Below are positions 1 through 12,990 of a stretch of 45,054 nt of DNA, piece after piece. Position 1 is the stretch's first letter. Each line of letters begins with the position of its first letter. The translations under genes were made by a program, and so were the position numbers. The notes below the pieces were generated by a model. It did no database searches. It saw nothing but the letters and a program-made list of their open reading frames with translations, and was not told the origin of the DNA. The stretch covers positions 1-45,054 of the forward strand of contig JAUCBJ010008002.1 of NCBI GenBank assembly GCA_032718475.1, read 5' to 3'. Origin of the DNA: Nemertoderma westbladi (Eukaryota; Xenacoelomorpha; Nemertodermatida; Nemertodermatidae).

Positions 1-3000
1 CTCAGTAAATAACTACTCTATAGATCGCCGAAGAGGACTCAGTAAATAACTACTCTATAGATCGCAGTGGACTCAGTAAATAACTACTCTATAGATCGCC
101 GAAGAGGACTCAGTAAATAACTACTCTATAGATCGCCGAAGAGGACTCAGTAAATAACTACTCTATAGATCGCCGAAGAGGACTCGGTAAATAACTACTC
201 TATAGATCGCAGTGGACTCAGTAAATAACTACTCTATAGATCGCAGTGGACTCAGTAATACTCAGTACTACTACTTATAGATCGCAGTGGACTCGGTAAA
301 TAACTACTCTATAGATCGCAGTGGACTCAGTAAATAACTACTCTATAGATCGCGAGTGGACTCAGTAAATAACTACTCTATAGATCGCGAGTGGACTCAG
401 TAAATAACTACTCTATAGATCGCAGTGGACTCAGTAAATAACTACTCTATAGATCGCCGAAGAGGACTCAGTAAATAACTACTCTATAGATCGCAGTGGA
501 CTCAGTAAATAACTACTCTATAGATCGCAGTGGACTCAGTAAATAACTACTCTATAGATCGCCGAAGAGGACTCAGTAAATAACTACTCTATAGATCGCA
601 GTGGACTCAGTAAATAACTACTCTATAGATCGCCGAAGAGGACTCAGTAAATAACTACTCTATAGATCGCAGTGGACTCAGTAAATAACTACTCTATAGA
701 TCGCCGAGAGGACTCAGTAAATAACTACTCTATAGATCGCCGAAGAGGACTCGGTAAATAACTACTCTATAGATCGCAGTGGACTCAGTAAATAACTACT
801 CTATAGATCGCAGTGGACTCAGTAAATAACTACTCTATAGATCGCAGTGGACTCAGTAAATAACTACTCTATAGATCGCCGAAGAGGACTCAGTAAATAA
901 CTACTCTATAGATCGCCGAAGAGGACTCAGTAAATAACTACTCTATAGATCGCAGTGGACTCAGTAAATAACTACTCTATAGATCGCCGAAGAGGACTCA
1001 GTAAATAACTACTCTATAGATCGCAGTGGACTCAGTAAATAACTACTCTATAGATCGCAGTGGACTCAGTAAATAACTACTCTATAGATCGCCGAAGAGG
1101 ACTCAGTAAATAACTACTCTATAGATCGCCGAGAGGACTCAGTAAATAACTACTCTATAGATCGCCGAAGTGGACTCAGTAAATAACTACTCTATAGATC
1201 GCCGAAGTGGACTCAGTAAATAACTACTCTATAGATCGCCGAAGAGGACTCAGTAAATAACTACTCTATAGATCGCAGTGGACTCAGTAAATAACTACTC
1301 TATAGATCGCAGTGGACTCAGTAAATAACTACTCTATAGATCGCAGTGGACTCAGTAAATAACTACTCTATAGATCGCAGTGGACTCAGTAAATAACTAC
1401 TCTATAGATCGCCGAAGAGGACTCAGTAAATAACTACTCTATAGATCGCCGAAGAGGACTCAGTAAATAACTACTCTATAGATCGCCGAGAGGACTCGGT
1501 AAATAACTACTCTATAGATCGCAGTGGACTCAGTAAATAACTACTCTATAGATCGCCGAAGAGGACTCAGTAAATAACTACTCTATAGATCGCCGAAGAG
1601 GACTCAGTAAATAACTACTCTATAGATCGCAGTGGACTCAGTAAATAACTACTCTATAGATCGCCGAAGAGGACTCAGTAAATAACTACTCTATAGATCG
1701 CCGAGAGGACTCAGTAAATAACTACTCTATAGATCGCAGTGGACTCAGTAAATAACTACTCTATAGATCGCCGAAGAGGACTCAGTAAATAACTACTCTA
1801 TAGGTCGCAGTGGACTCAGTAAATAACTACTCTATAGATCGCCGAAGAGGACTCAGTAAATAACTACTCTATAGATCGCCGAAGAGGACTCAGTAAATAA
1901 CTACTCTATAGATCGCAGTGGACTCAGTAAATAACTACTCTATAGATCGCCGAAGAGGACTCAGTAAATAACTACTCTATAGATCGCCGAAGAGGACTCA
2001 GTAAATAACTACTCTATAGATCGCAGTGGACTCGGTAAATAACTACTCTATAGATCGCCGAAGAGGACTCAGTAAATAACTACTCTATAGATCGCCGAAG
2101 AGGACTCAGTAAATAACTACTCTATAGATCGCAGTGGACTCAGTAAATAACTACTCTATAGATCGCCGAAGAGGACTCAGTAAATAACTACTCTATAGAT
2201 CGCCGAAGAGGACTCAGTAAATAACTACTCTATAGATCGCCGAGAGGACTCAGTAAATAACTACTCTATAGATCGCCGAAGAGGACTCAGTAAATAACTA
2301 CTCTATAGATCGCAGTGGACTCAGTAAATAACTACTCTATAGATCGCCGAAGAGGACTCAGTAAATAACTACTCTATAGATCGCAGTGGACTCAGTAAAT
2401 AACTACTCTATAGATCGCCGAAGAGGACTCGGTAAATAACTACTCTATAGATCGCCGAAGAGGACTCAGTAAATAACTACTCTATAGATCGCAGTGGACT
2501 CAGTAAATAACTACTCTATAGATCGCCGAAGAGGACTCAGTAAATAACTACTCTATAGATCGCAGTGGACTCAGTAAATAACTACTCTATAGATCGCCGA
2601 AGAGGACTCAGTAAATAACTACTCTATAGATCGCCGAAGAGGACTCGGTAAATAACTACTCTATAGATCGCGAAGTGGACTCAGTAAATAACTACTCTAT
2701 AGATCGCAGTGGACTCAGTAAATAACTACTCTATAGATCGCCGAAGAGGACTCAGTAAATAACTACTCTATAGATCGCAGTGGACTCAGTAAATAACTAC
2801 TCTATAGATCGCCGAAGAGGACTCAGTAAATAACTACTCTATAGATCGCCGAAGAGGACTCAGTAAATAACTACTCTATAGATCGCCGAAGAGGACTCGG
2901 TAAATAACTACTCTATAGGTCGCAGTGGACTCAGTAAATAACTACTCTATAGATCGCCGAAGAGGACTCAGTAAATAACTACTCTATAGATCGCCGAAGA

Positions 3001-6000
3001 GGACTCGGTAAATAACTACTCTATAGATCGCCGAAGAGGACTCAGTAAATAACTACTCTATAGATCGCCGAAGAGGACTCAGTAAATAACTACTCTATAG
3101 ATCGCCGAAGAGGACTCGGTAAATAACTACTCTATAGATCGCAGTGGACTCAGTAAATAACTACTCTATAGATCGCCGAAGAGGACTCAGTAAATAACTA
3201 CTCTATAGATCGCCGAAGAGGACTCAGTAAATAACTACTCTATAGATCGCAGTGGACTCAGTAAATAACTACTCTATAGATCGCCGAAGAGGACTCAGTA
3301 AATAACTACTCTATAGATCGCCGAAGAGGACTCAGTAAATAACTACTCTATAGATCGCCGAAGAGGACTCGGTAAATAACTACTCTATAGATCGCAGTGG
3401 ACTCAGTAAATAACTACTCTATAGATCGCCGAAGAGGACTCAGTAAATAACTACTCTATAGGTCGCAGTGGACTCAGTAAATAACTACTCTATAGATCGC
3501 CGAAGAGGACTCAGTAAATAACTACTCTATAGATCGCCGAAGAGGACTCAGTAAATAACTACTCTATAGATCGCAGTGGACTCGGTAAATAACTACTCTA
3601 TAGATCGCAGTGGACTCGGTAAATAACTACTCTATAGATCGCAGTGGACTCGGTAAATAACTACTCTATAGATCGCCGAAGAGGACTCAGTAAATAACTA
3701 CTCTATAGATCGCAGTGGACTCAGTAAATAACTACTCTATAGATCGCCGAAGAGGACTCAGTAAATAACTACTCTATAGATCGCAGTGGACTCAGTAAAT
3801 AACTACTCTATAGATCGCCGAAGAGGACTCAGTAAATAACTACTCTATAGATCGCCGAAGAGGACTCGGTAAATAACTACTCTATAGATCGCAGTGGACT
3901 CAGTAAATAACTACTCTATAGATCGCCGAAGAGGACTCAGTAAATAACTACTCTATAGGTCGCAGTGGACTCAGTAAATAACTACTCTATAGATCGCCGA
4001 AGAGGACTCAGTAAATAACTACTCTATAGATCGCCGAAGAGGACTCAGTAAATAACTACTCTATAGATCGCAGTGGACTCGGTAAATAACTACTCTATAG
4101 ATCGCAGTGGACTCGGTAAATAACTACTCTATAGATCGCAGTGGACTCGGTAAATAACTACTCTATAGATCGCCGAAGAGGACTCAGTAAATAACTACTC
4201 TATAGATCGCAGTGGACTCAGTAAATAACTACTCTATAGATCGCAGTGGACTCAGTAAATAACTACTCTATAGATCGCCGAAGAGGACTCAGTAAATAAC
4301 TACTCTATAGATCGCCGAAGAGGACTCAGTAAATAACTACTCTATAGATCGCAGTGGACTCAGTAAATAACTACTCTATAGATCGCAGTGGACTCAGTAA
4401 ATAACTACTCTATAGATCGCAGTGGACTCAGTAAATAACTACTCTATAGATCGCCGAAGAGGACTCAGTAAATAACTACTCTATAGATCGCAGTGGACTC
4501 AGTAAATAACTACTCTATAGATCGCCGAAGAGGACTCAGTAAATAACTACTCTATAGATCGCCGAAGAGGACTCAGTAAATAACTACTCTATAGATCGCC
4601 GAAGAGGACTCAGTAAATAACTACTCTATAGATCGCCGAAGAGGACTCAGTAAATAACTACTCTATAGATCGCCGAAGAGGACTCAGTAAATAACTACTC
4701 TATAGATCGCAGTGGACTCAGTAAATAACTACTCTATAGATCGCAGTGGACTCAGTAAATAACTACTCTATAGATCGCAGTGGACTCGGTAAATAACTAC
4801 TCTATAGATCGCCGAAGAGGACTCAGTAAATAACTACTCTATAGATCGCAGTGGACTCAGTAAATAACTACTCTATAGATCGCAGTGGACTCAGTAAATA
4901 ACTACTCTATAGATCGCCGAAGAGGACTCAGTAAATAACTACTCTATAGATCGCCGAAGAGGACTCAGTAAATAACTACTCTATAGATCGCAGTGGACTC
5001 AGTAAATAACTACTCTATAGATCGCAGTGGACTCAGTAAATAACTACTCTATAGATCGCAGTGGACTCAGTAAATAACTACTCTATAGATCGCCGAAGAG
5101 GACTCAGTAAATAACTACTCTATAGATCGCAGTGGACTCAGTAAATAACTACTCTATAGATCGCAGTGGACTCAGTAAATAACTACTCTATAGATCGCAG
5201 TGGACTCAGTAAATAACTACTCTATAGATCGCCGAGAGGACTCAGTAAATAACTACTCTATAGATCGCAGTGGACTCAGTAAATAACTACTCTATAGATC
5301 GCAGTGGACTCAGTAAATAACTACTCTATAGATCGCGAGAGGACTCAGTAAATAACTACTCTATAGATCGCAGTGGACTCAGTAAATAACTACTCTATAG
5401 ATCGCAGTGGACTCAGTAAATAACTACTCTATAGATCGCAGTGGACTCGGTAAATAACTACTCTATAGATCGCCGAGTGGACTCAGTAAATAACTACTCT
5501 ATAGATCGCAGTGGACTCAGTAAATAACTACTCTATAGATCGCAGTGGACTCAGTAAATAACTACTCTATAGATCGCCGAAGAGGACTCAGTAAATAACT
5601 ACTCTATAGATCGCCGAAGAGGACTCAGTAAATAACTACTCTATAGATCGCAGTGGACTCAGTAAATAACTACTCTATAGATCGCAGTGGACTCAGTAAA
5701 TAACTACTCTATAGATCGCCGAAGAGGACTCAGTAAATAACTACTCTATAGATCGCCGAAGAGGACTCAGTAAATAACTACTCTATAGATCGCAGTGGAC
5801 TCAGTAAATAACTACTCTATAGATCGCCGAAGAGGACTCAGTAAATAACTACTCTATAGATCGCCGAAGAGGACTCAGTAAATAACTACTCTATAGATCG
5901 CCGAAGAGGACTCAGTAAATAACTACTCTATAGATCGCCGAAGAGGACTCAGTAAATAACTACTCTATAGATCGCCGAAGAGGACTCAGTAAATAACTAC

Positions 6001-9000
6001 TCTATAGATCGCAGTGGACTCGGTAAATAACTACTCTATAGATCGCAGTGGACTCGGTAAATAACTACTCTATAGATCGCAGTGGACTCGGTAAATAACT
6101 ACTCTATAGATCGCCGAAGAGGACTCAGTAAATAACTACTCTATAGATCGCAGTGGACTCAGTAAATAACTACTCTATAGATCGCAGTGGACTCAGTAAA
6201 TAACTACTCTATAGATCGCCGAAGAGGACTCAGTAAATAACTACTCTATAGATCGCCGAAGAGGACTCAGTAAATAACTACTCTATAGATCGCAGTGGAC
6301 TCAGTAAATAACTACTCTATAGATCGCAGTGGACTCAGTAAATAACTACTCTATAGATCGCAGTGGACTCAGTAAATAACTACTCTATAGATCGCCGAAG
6401 AGGACTCAGTAAATAACTACTCTATAGATCGCAGTGGACTCAGTAAATAACTACTCTATAGATCGCAGTGGACTCGGTAAATAACTACTCTATAGATCGC
6501 AGTGGACTCAGTAAATAACTACTCTATAGATCGCAGTGGACTCAGTAAATAACTACTCTATAGATCGCAGTGGACTCAGTAAATAACTACTCTATAGATC
6601 GCAGTGGACTCAGTAAATAACTACTCTATAGATCGCCGAAGAGGACTCAGTAAATAACTACTCTATAGATCGCCGAAGAGGACTCAGTAAATAACTACTC
6701 TATAGATCGCAGTGGACTCAGTAAATAACTACTCTATAGATCGCAGTGGACTCGGTAAATAACTACTCTATAGATCGCAGTGGACTCAGTAAATAACTAC
6801 TCTATAGATCGCAGTGGACTCAGTAAATAACTACTCTATAGATCGCCGTGGACTCAGTAAATAACTACTCTATAGATCGCCGAAGAGGACTCAGTAAATA
6901 ACTACTCTATAGATCGCCGAAGAGGACTCAGTAAATAACTACTCTATAGGTCGCAGTGGACTCAGTAAATAACTACTCTATAGATCGCAGTGGACTCAGT
7001 AAATAACTACTCTATAGATCGCCGAAGAGGACTCAGTAAATAACTACTCTATAGATCGCCGAAGAGGACTCGGTAAATAACTACTCTATAGATCGCAGTG
7101 GACTCAGTAAATAACTACTCTATAGATCGCCGAAGAGGACTCAGTAAATAACTACTCTATAGGTCGCAGTGGACTCAGTAAATAACTACTCTATAGATCG
7201 CAGTGGACTCAGTAAATAACTACTCTATAGATCGCCGAAGAGGACTCAGTAAATAACTACTCTATAGGTCGCAGTGGACTCAGTAAATAACTACTCTATA
7301 GATCGCAGTGGACTCAGTAAATAACTACTCTATAGATCGCCGAAGAGGACTCAGTAAATAACTACTCTATAGATCGCCGAAGAGGACTCAGTAAATAACT
7401 ACTCTATAGATCGCCGAAGAGGACTCAGTAAATAACTACTCTATAGGTCGCAGTGGACTCAGTAAATAACTACTCTATAGATCGCAGTGGACTCAGTAAA
7501 TAACTACTCTATAGATCGCCGAAGAGGACTCAGTAAATAACTACTCTATAGGTCGCAGTGGACTCAGTAAATAACTACTCTATAGATCGCAGTGGACTCA
7601 GTAAATAACTACTCTATAGATCGCCGAAGTGGACTCAGTAAATAACTACTCTATAGATCGCAGTGGACTCAGTAAATAACTACTCTATAGATCGCCGAAG
7701 AGGACTCAGTAAATAACTACTCTATAGGTCGCAGTGGACTCAGTAAATAACTACTCTATAGATCGCAGTGGACTCAGTAAATAACTACTCTATAGATCGC
7801 CGAAGAGGACTCAGTAAATAACTACTCTATAGGTCGCAGTGGACTCAGTAAATAACTACTCTATAGATCGCAGTGGACTCAGTAAATAACTACTCTATAG
7901 ATCGCCGAAGAGGACTCAGTAAATAACTACTCTATAGATCGCCGAAGAGGACTCAGTAAATAACTACTCTATAGATCGCCGAAGAGGACTCAGTAAATAA
8001 CTACTCTATAGGTCGCAGTGGACTCAGTAAATAACTACTCTATAGATCGCCGAAGAGGACTCAGTAAATAACTACTCTATAGATCGCCGAAGAGGACTCA
8101 GTAAATAACTACTCTATAGATCGCAGTGGACTCAGTAAATAACTACTCTATAGATCGCCGAAGAGGACTCAGTAAATAACTACTCTATAGGTCGCAGTGG
8201 ACTCAGTAAATAACTACTCTATAGATCGCAGTGGACTCAGTAAATAACTACTCTATAGATCGCAGTGGACTCAGTAAATAACTACTCTATAGATCGCCGA
8301 AGAGGACTCAGTAAATAACTACTCTATAGATCGCCGAAGAGGACTCAGTAAATAACTACTCTATAGATCGCCGAAGAGGACTCAGTAAATAACTACTCTA
8401 TAGATCGCAGTGGACTCAGTAAATAACTACTCTATAGATCGCCGAAGAGGACTCAGTAAATAACTACTCTATAGATCGCCGAAGAGGACTCAGTAAATAA
8501 CTACTCTATAGATCGCCGAAGAGGACTCAGTAAATAACTACTCTATAGATCGCAGAGGACTCAGTAAATAACTACTCTATAGATCGCAGTGGACTCAGTA
8601 AATAACTACTCTATAGATCGCCGAAGAGGACTCAGTAAATAACTACTCTATAGATCGCCGAAGAGGACTCAGTAAATAACTACTCTATAGATCGCCGAAG
8701 AGGACTCAGTAAATAACTACTCTATAGATCGCCGAAGAGGACTCAGTAAATAACTACTCTATAGATCGCCGAAGAGGACTCAGTAAATAACTACTCTATA
8801 GATCGCCGAAGAGGACTCAGTAAATAACTACTCTATAGATCGCAGTGGACTCGGTAAATAGTAAATAACTACTCTATAGATCGCAGTGGACTCGGTAAAT
8901 AACTACTCTATAGATCGCAGTGGACTCAGTAAATAACTACTCTATAGATCGCAGTGGACTCGGTAAATAACTACTCTATAGATCGCCGAAGAGGACTCAG

Positions 9001-9545
9001 TAAATAACTACTCTATAGATCGCCGAAGAGGACTCAGTAAATAACTACTCTATAGATCGCCGAAGAGGACTCAGTAAATAACTACTCTATAGATCGCAGT
9101 GGACTCAGTAAATAACTACTCTATAGATCGCAGTGGACTCAGTAAATAACTACTCTATAGATCGCAGTGGACTCGGTAAATAACTACTCTATAGATCGCA
9201 GTGGACTCGGTAAATAACTACTCTATAGATCGCAGTGGACTCGGTAAATAACTACTCTATAGATCGCAGTGGACTCAGTAAATAACTACTCTATAGATCG
9301 CCGAAGAGGACTCAGTAAATAACTACTCTATAGATCGCAGTGGACTCGGTAAATAACTACTCTATAGATCGCCGAAGAGGACTCGGTAAATAACTACTCT
9401 ATAGATCGCAGTGGACTCAGTAAATAACTACTCTATAGATCGCAGTGGACTCAGTAAATAACTACTCTATAGATCGCCGAAGAGGACTCAGTAAATAACT
9501 ACTCTATAGATCGCAGTGGACTCAGTAAATAACTACTCTACACTA
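1..9545. repeat. Satellite array of mixed 37-bp and 34-bp units
   Basis: About 265-270 head-to-tail units run without interruption, and the array continues beyond the left window edge. Each unit shares the core CTCAGTAAATAACTACTCTA followed by TAGATCGC. It then ends either in CGAAGAGGA (37-bp type A) or AGTGGA (34-bp type B). Minor variants are CTCGG for CTCAG, TAGGTCGC for TAGATCGC, CGAGAGGA and CGAGTGGA. Every unit contains the 8-bp palindrome TCTATAGA. One clearly corrupted unit lies near 255-290 and one near 8855-8875. Higher-order structure is visible: a B'-B-A triplet of about 105 bp recurs around 7130-7900, and a block at about 3461 recurs at about 3958 (offset 497 bp). No open reading frame or transposon terminus is visible inside. 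It is most likely constitutive heterochromatin or another tandem satellite; centromeric function cannot be judged from sequence alone. Confidence 0.97.
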
Positions 9546-9576
9546 GATCGCGATAGACGTCGCGATAGACAAATAT

Positions 9577-9946
9577 GATAGAGATATGCTGAGATTTCTA
9601 TGGGTCAAGGACATAAATGAGGTAAATTGTTCTAACCCAAATATTAAAGCATATCGCTATACGCGTGCCTAACAACGTGCGCGTGCCTAACAACGTGTTT
9701 GGCCTAACAACAAGTCCGCATATTTTGTGCAAAATAATTGCTATACATTTAGATTCTAAATTAGAAAAAGCCAATGAAGCTGAAAATTTGAATTTAGCAA
9801 GTTTAGAATCTGAAAAAGAGGCATTAGGGAAATTGAAAGATGACATCTACGTAGACGATTTGATATCCGGGGCTCAGTGCATAAAGTCTGGTTTTCTATT
9901 TTATAAAACGCTAAGCGTATTATGTTATCCGGTGGATTTGAGTTAA
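9577..9946 (+). pseudogene. BEL-1 reverse transcriptase palm fragment
   Basis: Reading from 9577 gives DRDMLRFLW, the conserved BEL/Pao RT block that precedes the FG-x-x-x-SP block. After a frameshift caused by a ~17-bp tandem duplication at 9662-9697 (copies of GCGTGCCTAACAACGT), the next frame gives FGLTTSPHIL and then YVDDLISGA, which contains the two catalytic aspartates of RT motif C. The frame is then lost near 9920, and the RT thumb continues in another frame. Motif A and everything upstream is missing, so no active polymerase can be made. The polymerase identity is secure from the motif order; the clade call rests on the RT and integrase blocks together. Confidence 0.85.
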
Positions 9947-11316
9947 GAAAATGGTTATCAAATTCCCAAATATTACAAGAACAAATAGACAAATTAGAAA
10001 AGCAGCAAATTGTGTCATTGGATACCAACATGGTTCCCATTGTACACGAGGAAGACCAGACTTATGCAAAGGAGTCGACAGGGTCATCAAACTTAAATCA
10101 TTGTGAGAACGGAACAATTACCAGGGTATTAGGACAGGTGTGGGATCGTAGCTCAGATATGTTGGGTTATAACCTCACTCATTTAAAACAATTCGCAAAT
10201 ACTTCGACTCCAACAAAAAAATCTATATTGCAAATTACTGCACGGATATATGACCCTTTAGGTCTAATATCGCCATTTTCAGTTGCTCTGAAAATAGCGT
10301 ATCGAAAATTGTCTCAGACGGAGGTTAAATGGGATGCTCCTTTGCCGCATCCCTACTTAGAACAATGGCCACACTGGATAGAAGGATTAGAAATATTAAA
10401 TCAAGTTGTAGTTCCAAGGTGTATTTTTAGTCCTATTAATCCAAACAAATATGTGTTGCATATGTTTTCTGACGCAAGTATAAACATATATGCAGCAGCT
10501 GTTTACATTCGCATTATGAACATTGATGATTCAGTTACAACTCATTTATTAACCAGCAAGTCAAAAATAGCGCCACAGCAAGATCCTTCTATACCACGGC
10601 TTGAGTTATTAGGCGGATTAGTTGGATCAAGACTTATATTGTTTGTATCAAATTCACTCCCCGCAAATATAAGGAAAAGTATCTCCAGGATATTCTGTTG
10701 GACAGATGCTTTAGATGTTTTGTATTGGCTTGCAATACCCAATACATCAGAGAAACAATTCGTGCAAAACCGCGTAAAGGAAATGCGACAAATTGCATCT
10801 AATTTAGGAGCAATTTGGCGGCATTGTCCAGGTACACAAAATCCGGCGGACGTAGCTACTCGGATAACAACAGCTGCCCAATTGGTAAACAATAAATTGT
10901 TGTTCCAGGGTCCAGACTTTCTTTCAGGGGGGGATGATGACTGGCCACCATCACAAGTTATTGTTGAAACACAAGTGTCACAAGAATGTCTCAATGAAAT
11001 AAAGTCTGGACCAGTAATCGCCGTTTCTGTTAGTACACCATTGTCAACATTAAACAATGTAATCAATATAACAGACTACAGTACGAAACGAAATCTACTA
11101 CGGACTCTAGCTTGGGTCTTAAGATTCATTAGTAACCTGCAAGCACCAAAACGCAAGACTGATTCAGCACTGTTTCTTAACTATGTCTCAGCTAGTGAGC
11201 TTGGTGTAGCCGAGAGACGAGTTATTGAAGCAGAGCAACAAACGAGTTACCCAAATGTAATAGAGTATTTACAAGGAAAATCAGTAACTTTAGTAAATAA
11301 AGTAAATTTTAACTAA
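9922..11316 (+). CDS. BEL-1 RT thumb and RNase H segment (Pao-type)
   Basis: This 464-residue open stretch starts within the RT thumb with GGFELRKWLSN, a signature BEL/Pao block. It continues through the Pao-type connection (YDPLGLISP, residues ~110-118) into RNase H. The first RNase H acidic residue lies in FSDAS (~residue 178). The ELLGGL block (~229) and WTDALDVLYWL (~255) supply the next acidic positions, and the conserved NPADVATR block follows (~307). The Met used as the start is internal and not a natural start; the true polyprotein would begin far upstream. The frame ends at a TAA (11314-11316), after which the same frame continues as the integrase zinc-binding region, so this stop is a lesion in what was one polyprotein. 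Confidence 0.88.
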   Translation: MLSGGFELRKWLSNSQILQEQIDKLEKQQIVSLDTNMVPIVHEEDQTYAKESTGSSNLNHCENGTITRVLGQVWDRSSDMLGYNLTHLKQFANTSTPTKKSILQITARIYDPLGLISPFSVALKIAYRKLSQTEVKWDAPLPHPYLEQWPHWIEGLEILNQVVVPRCIFSPINPNKYVLHMFSDASINIYAAAVYIRIMNIDDSVTTHLLTSKSKIAPQQDPSIPRLELLGGLVGSRLILFVSNSLPANIRKSISRIFCWTDALDVLYWLAIPNTSEKQFVQNRVKEMRQIASNLGAIWRHCPGTQNPADVATRITTAAQLVNNKLLFQGPDFLSGGDDDWPPSQVIVETQVSQECLNEIKSGPVIAVSVSTPLSTLNNVINITDYSTKRNLLRTLAWVLRFISNLQAPKRKTDSALFLNYVSASELGVAERRVIEAEQQTSYPNVIEYLQGKSVTLVNKVNFN

Positions 11317-12629
11317 AGTAAATCAGTAATCTTAATTATTTGTTCAGGTAGAGTAGTAAATGAATTTATTCCTACCCACACACAAAATCCAATTCTATTA
11401 CCACCAAAAGGTCATTACACACGACTTGTAATATTACGTGCTCATGAGATTGTTGCGCATTCCAGAGTAAGAGATACCTTAGTGCAAGTTAGGGAACGAT
11501 TTTGGATTCCCTCAGGTCGACGAGTTATTAAGCAAGTAATAAGCTCGTGTGGACCTTGCAAGCGAATACAAGGCAAGCCATTTGATATGCCTAAGATTGG
11601 CCCTTTACCTGAACCAAGAACTGTTTATACTCTCGGACCCTTTAGCGCTGTTGGCATAGATTTTGCAGGGCCTATAACAGCTGTGGCTAAAACTACAGAT
11701 GCTATACCAGTTACAGGCAATGGCAATGGATATGTTTGTTTACTTGTGCAACTGTGAGAGCGGTTCATCTGGAACTGGTAGGTTCTCTTATGGCGAGTGC
11801 ATTCATAAATTCATTTAAAAGATTTATTGCCAGGAGAGGTGTTCCACAAATAATATATAGCGATAACGGTACTAACTTTAAATGCTCAGCAAAAGAGTTA
11901 AAAATATATCAAACATTTTTGAGTGACCCCGAAGTAGTGCGCTTATTCGGGGAATACAATATAAAATGGGAAAAGAATATTGCACGCAACCCGCAAGCAT
12001 TCGGGTTCATTGAACGTGTAGTAGGTATGATGAAAAATTGCTTTCGCAAGTCTATAGGCCGTGCAATTCTTTCCTTAGAAGAACTTCACAGTGTCCTCCT
12101 ATCGGTAGAGGCAGCAGTCAACAGTAGACCCATTACATACGTATACAGTCAGTTAGAGGATGATATTCAGCCTTTCACTCCTAGTCATTTTCTTGTCGGT
12201 AAAAGACTGTGTGCATTACCTGACCCATCAGTCAAAATTACTCTACCAATCCCAAACTCTAGTAATAGAGCTGCTCTAATTGACAGAGCCAAATATCAAG
12301 AGCGAGCTAGCAATGCTTTTACCTACCTTTGGCGCGCAGACTACCTTCGTGAATTACGAAGCATGCACACCAAAAACAATGTTTCACGAAAATCCCAAAC
12401 AATTCCTAGCGTAGGAGACGTATGTATTCTCCACAGCGACTCACTTCCACGTTGTATGTGGAAATTATGTTATATACAAGAACTTATTGTGTCTCGAGAT
12501 GAATCAATAAGGTCTGCAAAAATCAAACTCGTGCCTAGGGGAAAGCAAGCTAGAGTTCTTGTTCGCTCTCTTAGACAAATTTATCCTCTAGAAATTAATA
12601 ACGCCTCCAATATTACAAAAATTCCGTAG
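11317..12629 (+). pseudogene. BEL-1 integrase (HHCC, D,D-E core, C-terminal domain)
   Basis: The first part (11317-11757, same frame as the RNase H segment) carries the zinc-binding H-H-C-C pattern: HEIVAHS, then CGPCKR. It is followed by GIDFAGPI, whose Asp is the first catalytic residue. A frameshift near 11740 moves the remainder to 11736-12629. There SDNGTNF supplies the second Asp and GFIERVVGMMK the catalytic Glu. Residues ~150-297 form the BEL-type C-terminal region (PSHFLVGKRL, then YLRELRS, then GDVCILHSD). All catalytic residues are still present despite one frameshift and the upstream stop. The family would cut and join cDNA to host DNA; this copy cannot as written. Confidence 0.9.
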
Positions 12630-12709
12630 TTATTATGCAAATTAACATCAACTTAGATTATGGATGAGGTTATAATTTAATTTATCGTGTTGTTAGTTTT
12701 ACAACTAAC

Positions 12710-12990
12710 AAGGGGGAGTGTCATAAATTGTAATCGGAATTTATTATGTATGTGCAATTTATGTAATTTATTTATCGTCTTTATTGTTTCAATAATTAGT
12801 TAAAAGCAAACAATTCCGGTGTTCAGTACAATTTATGAGATACAGTACAATTTATGAGACACAGTACAATTTGATGTAACACAAAGAACACAAGGAATTG
12901 TGAGCTCAGTCTTCAATATTGACACAGACTCACGGTTGTGAGTCACTGTGAGTAATTTGTGCAGAAAGTTATATTTGTATTTTATATTCA
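12710..12990 (+). repeat. BEL-1 polypurine tract and 3' LTR (approximate end)
   Basis: The purine run AAGGGGGAG immediately precedes TGTCATAAATTG, the expected arrangement of a plus-strand primer followed by an LTR that starts with TG (12719). The LTR is AT-rich and contains three related phrases with the word CAGTACAATTT between about 12820 and 12875. Its 3' limit is placed at 12989-12990 (CA) because similarity to the BEL-2 LTR begins there. Without the 5' LTR in the window this end is a guess. Confidence 0.6.

Larger units (their letters stand above)
9574..12990 (+). mobile_element. BEL-1: 5'-truncated BEL/Pao LTR retrotransposon
   Basis: This is the 3' part of a BEL/Pao element. In order it holds the RT palm from the DRDMLRFLW motif onward, the YVDD active site, RNase H, an HHCC zinc-binding region, a D,D-E integrase core, a C-terminal integrase domain, a polypurine tract and a 3' LTR. 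The 5' LTR, gag, protease and the N-terminal RT are absent because the element stops at the satellite boundary near 9570. The reading frame is broken by frameshifts near 9660, 9920 and 11740 and by an in-frame stop at 11314-11316, so it is dead. Its base composition is AT-rich, unlike the more GC-rich BEL-2 next to it, which fits two distinct lineages. Confidence 0.9.

Noticed and set aside
1-9545. CRISPR array
   Set aside because: Units are contiguous and nearly identical throughout; there are no unique spacers, no leader and no cas genes, and the context is eukaryotic.
1-9545. Hammerhead ribozyme in the satellite units
   Set aside because: The conserved CTGATGA and GAAA core elements are missing from the unit.
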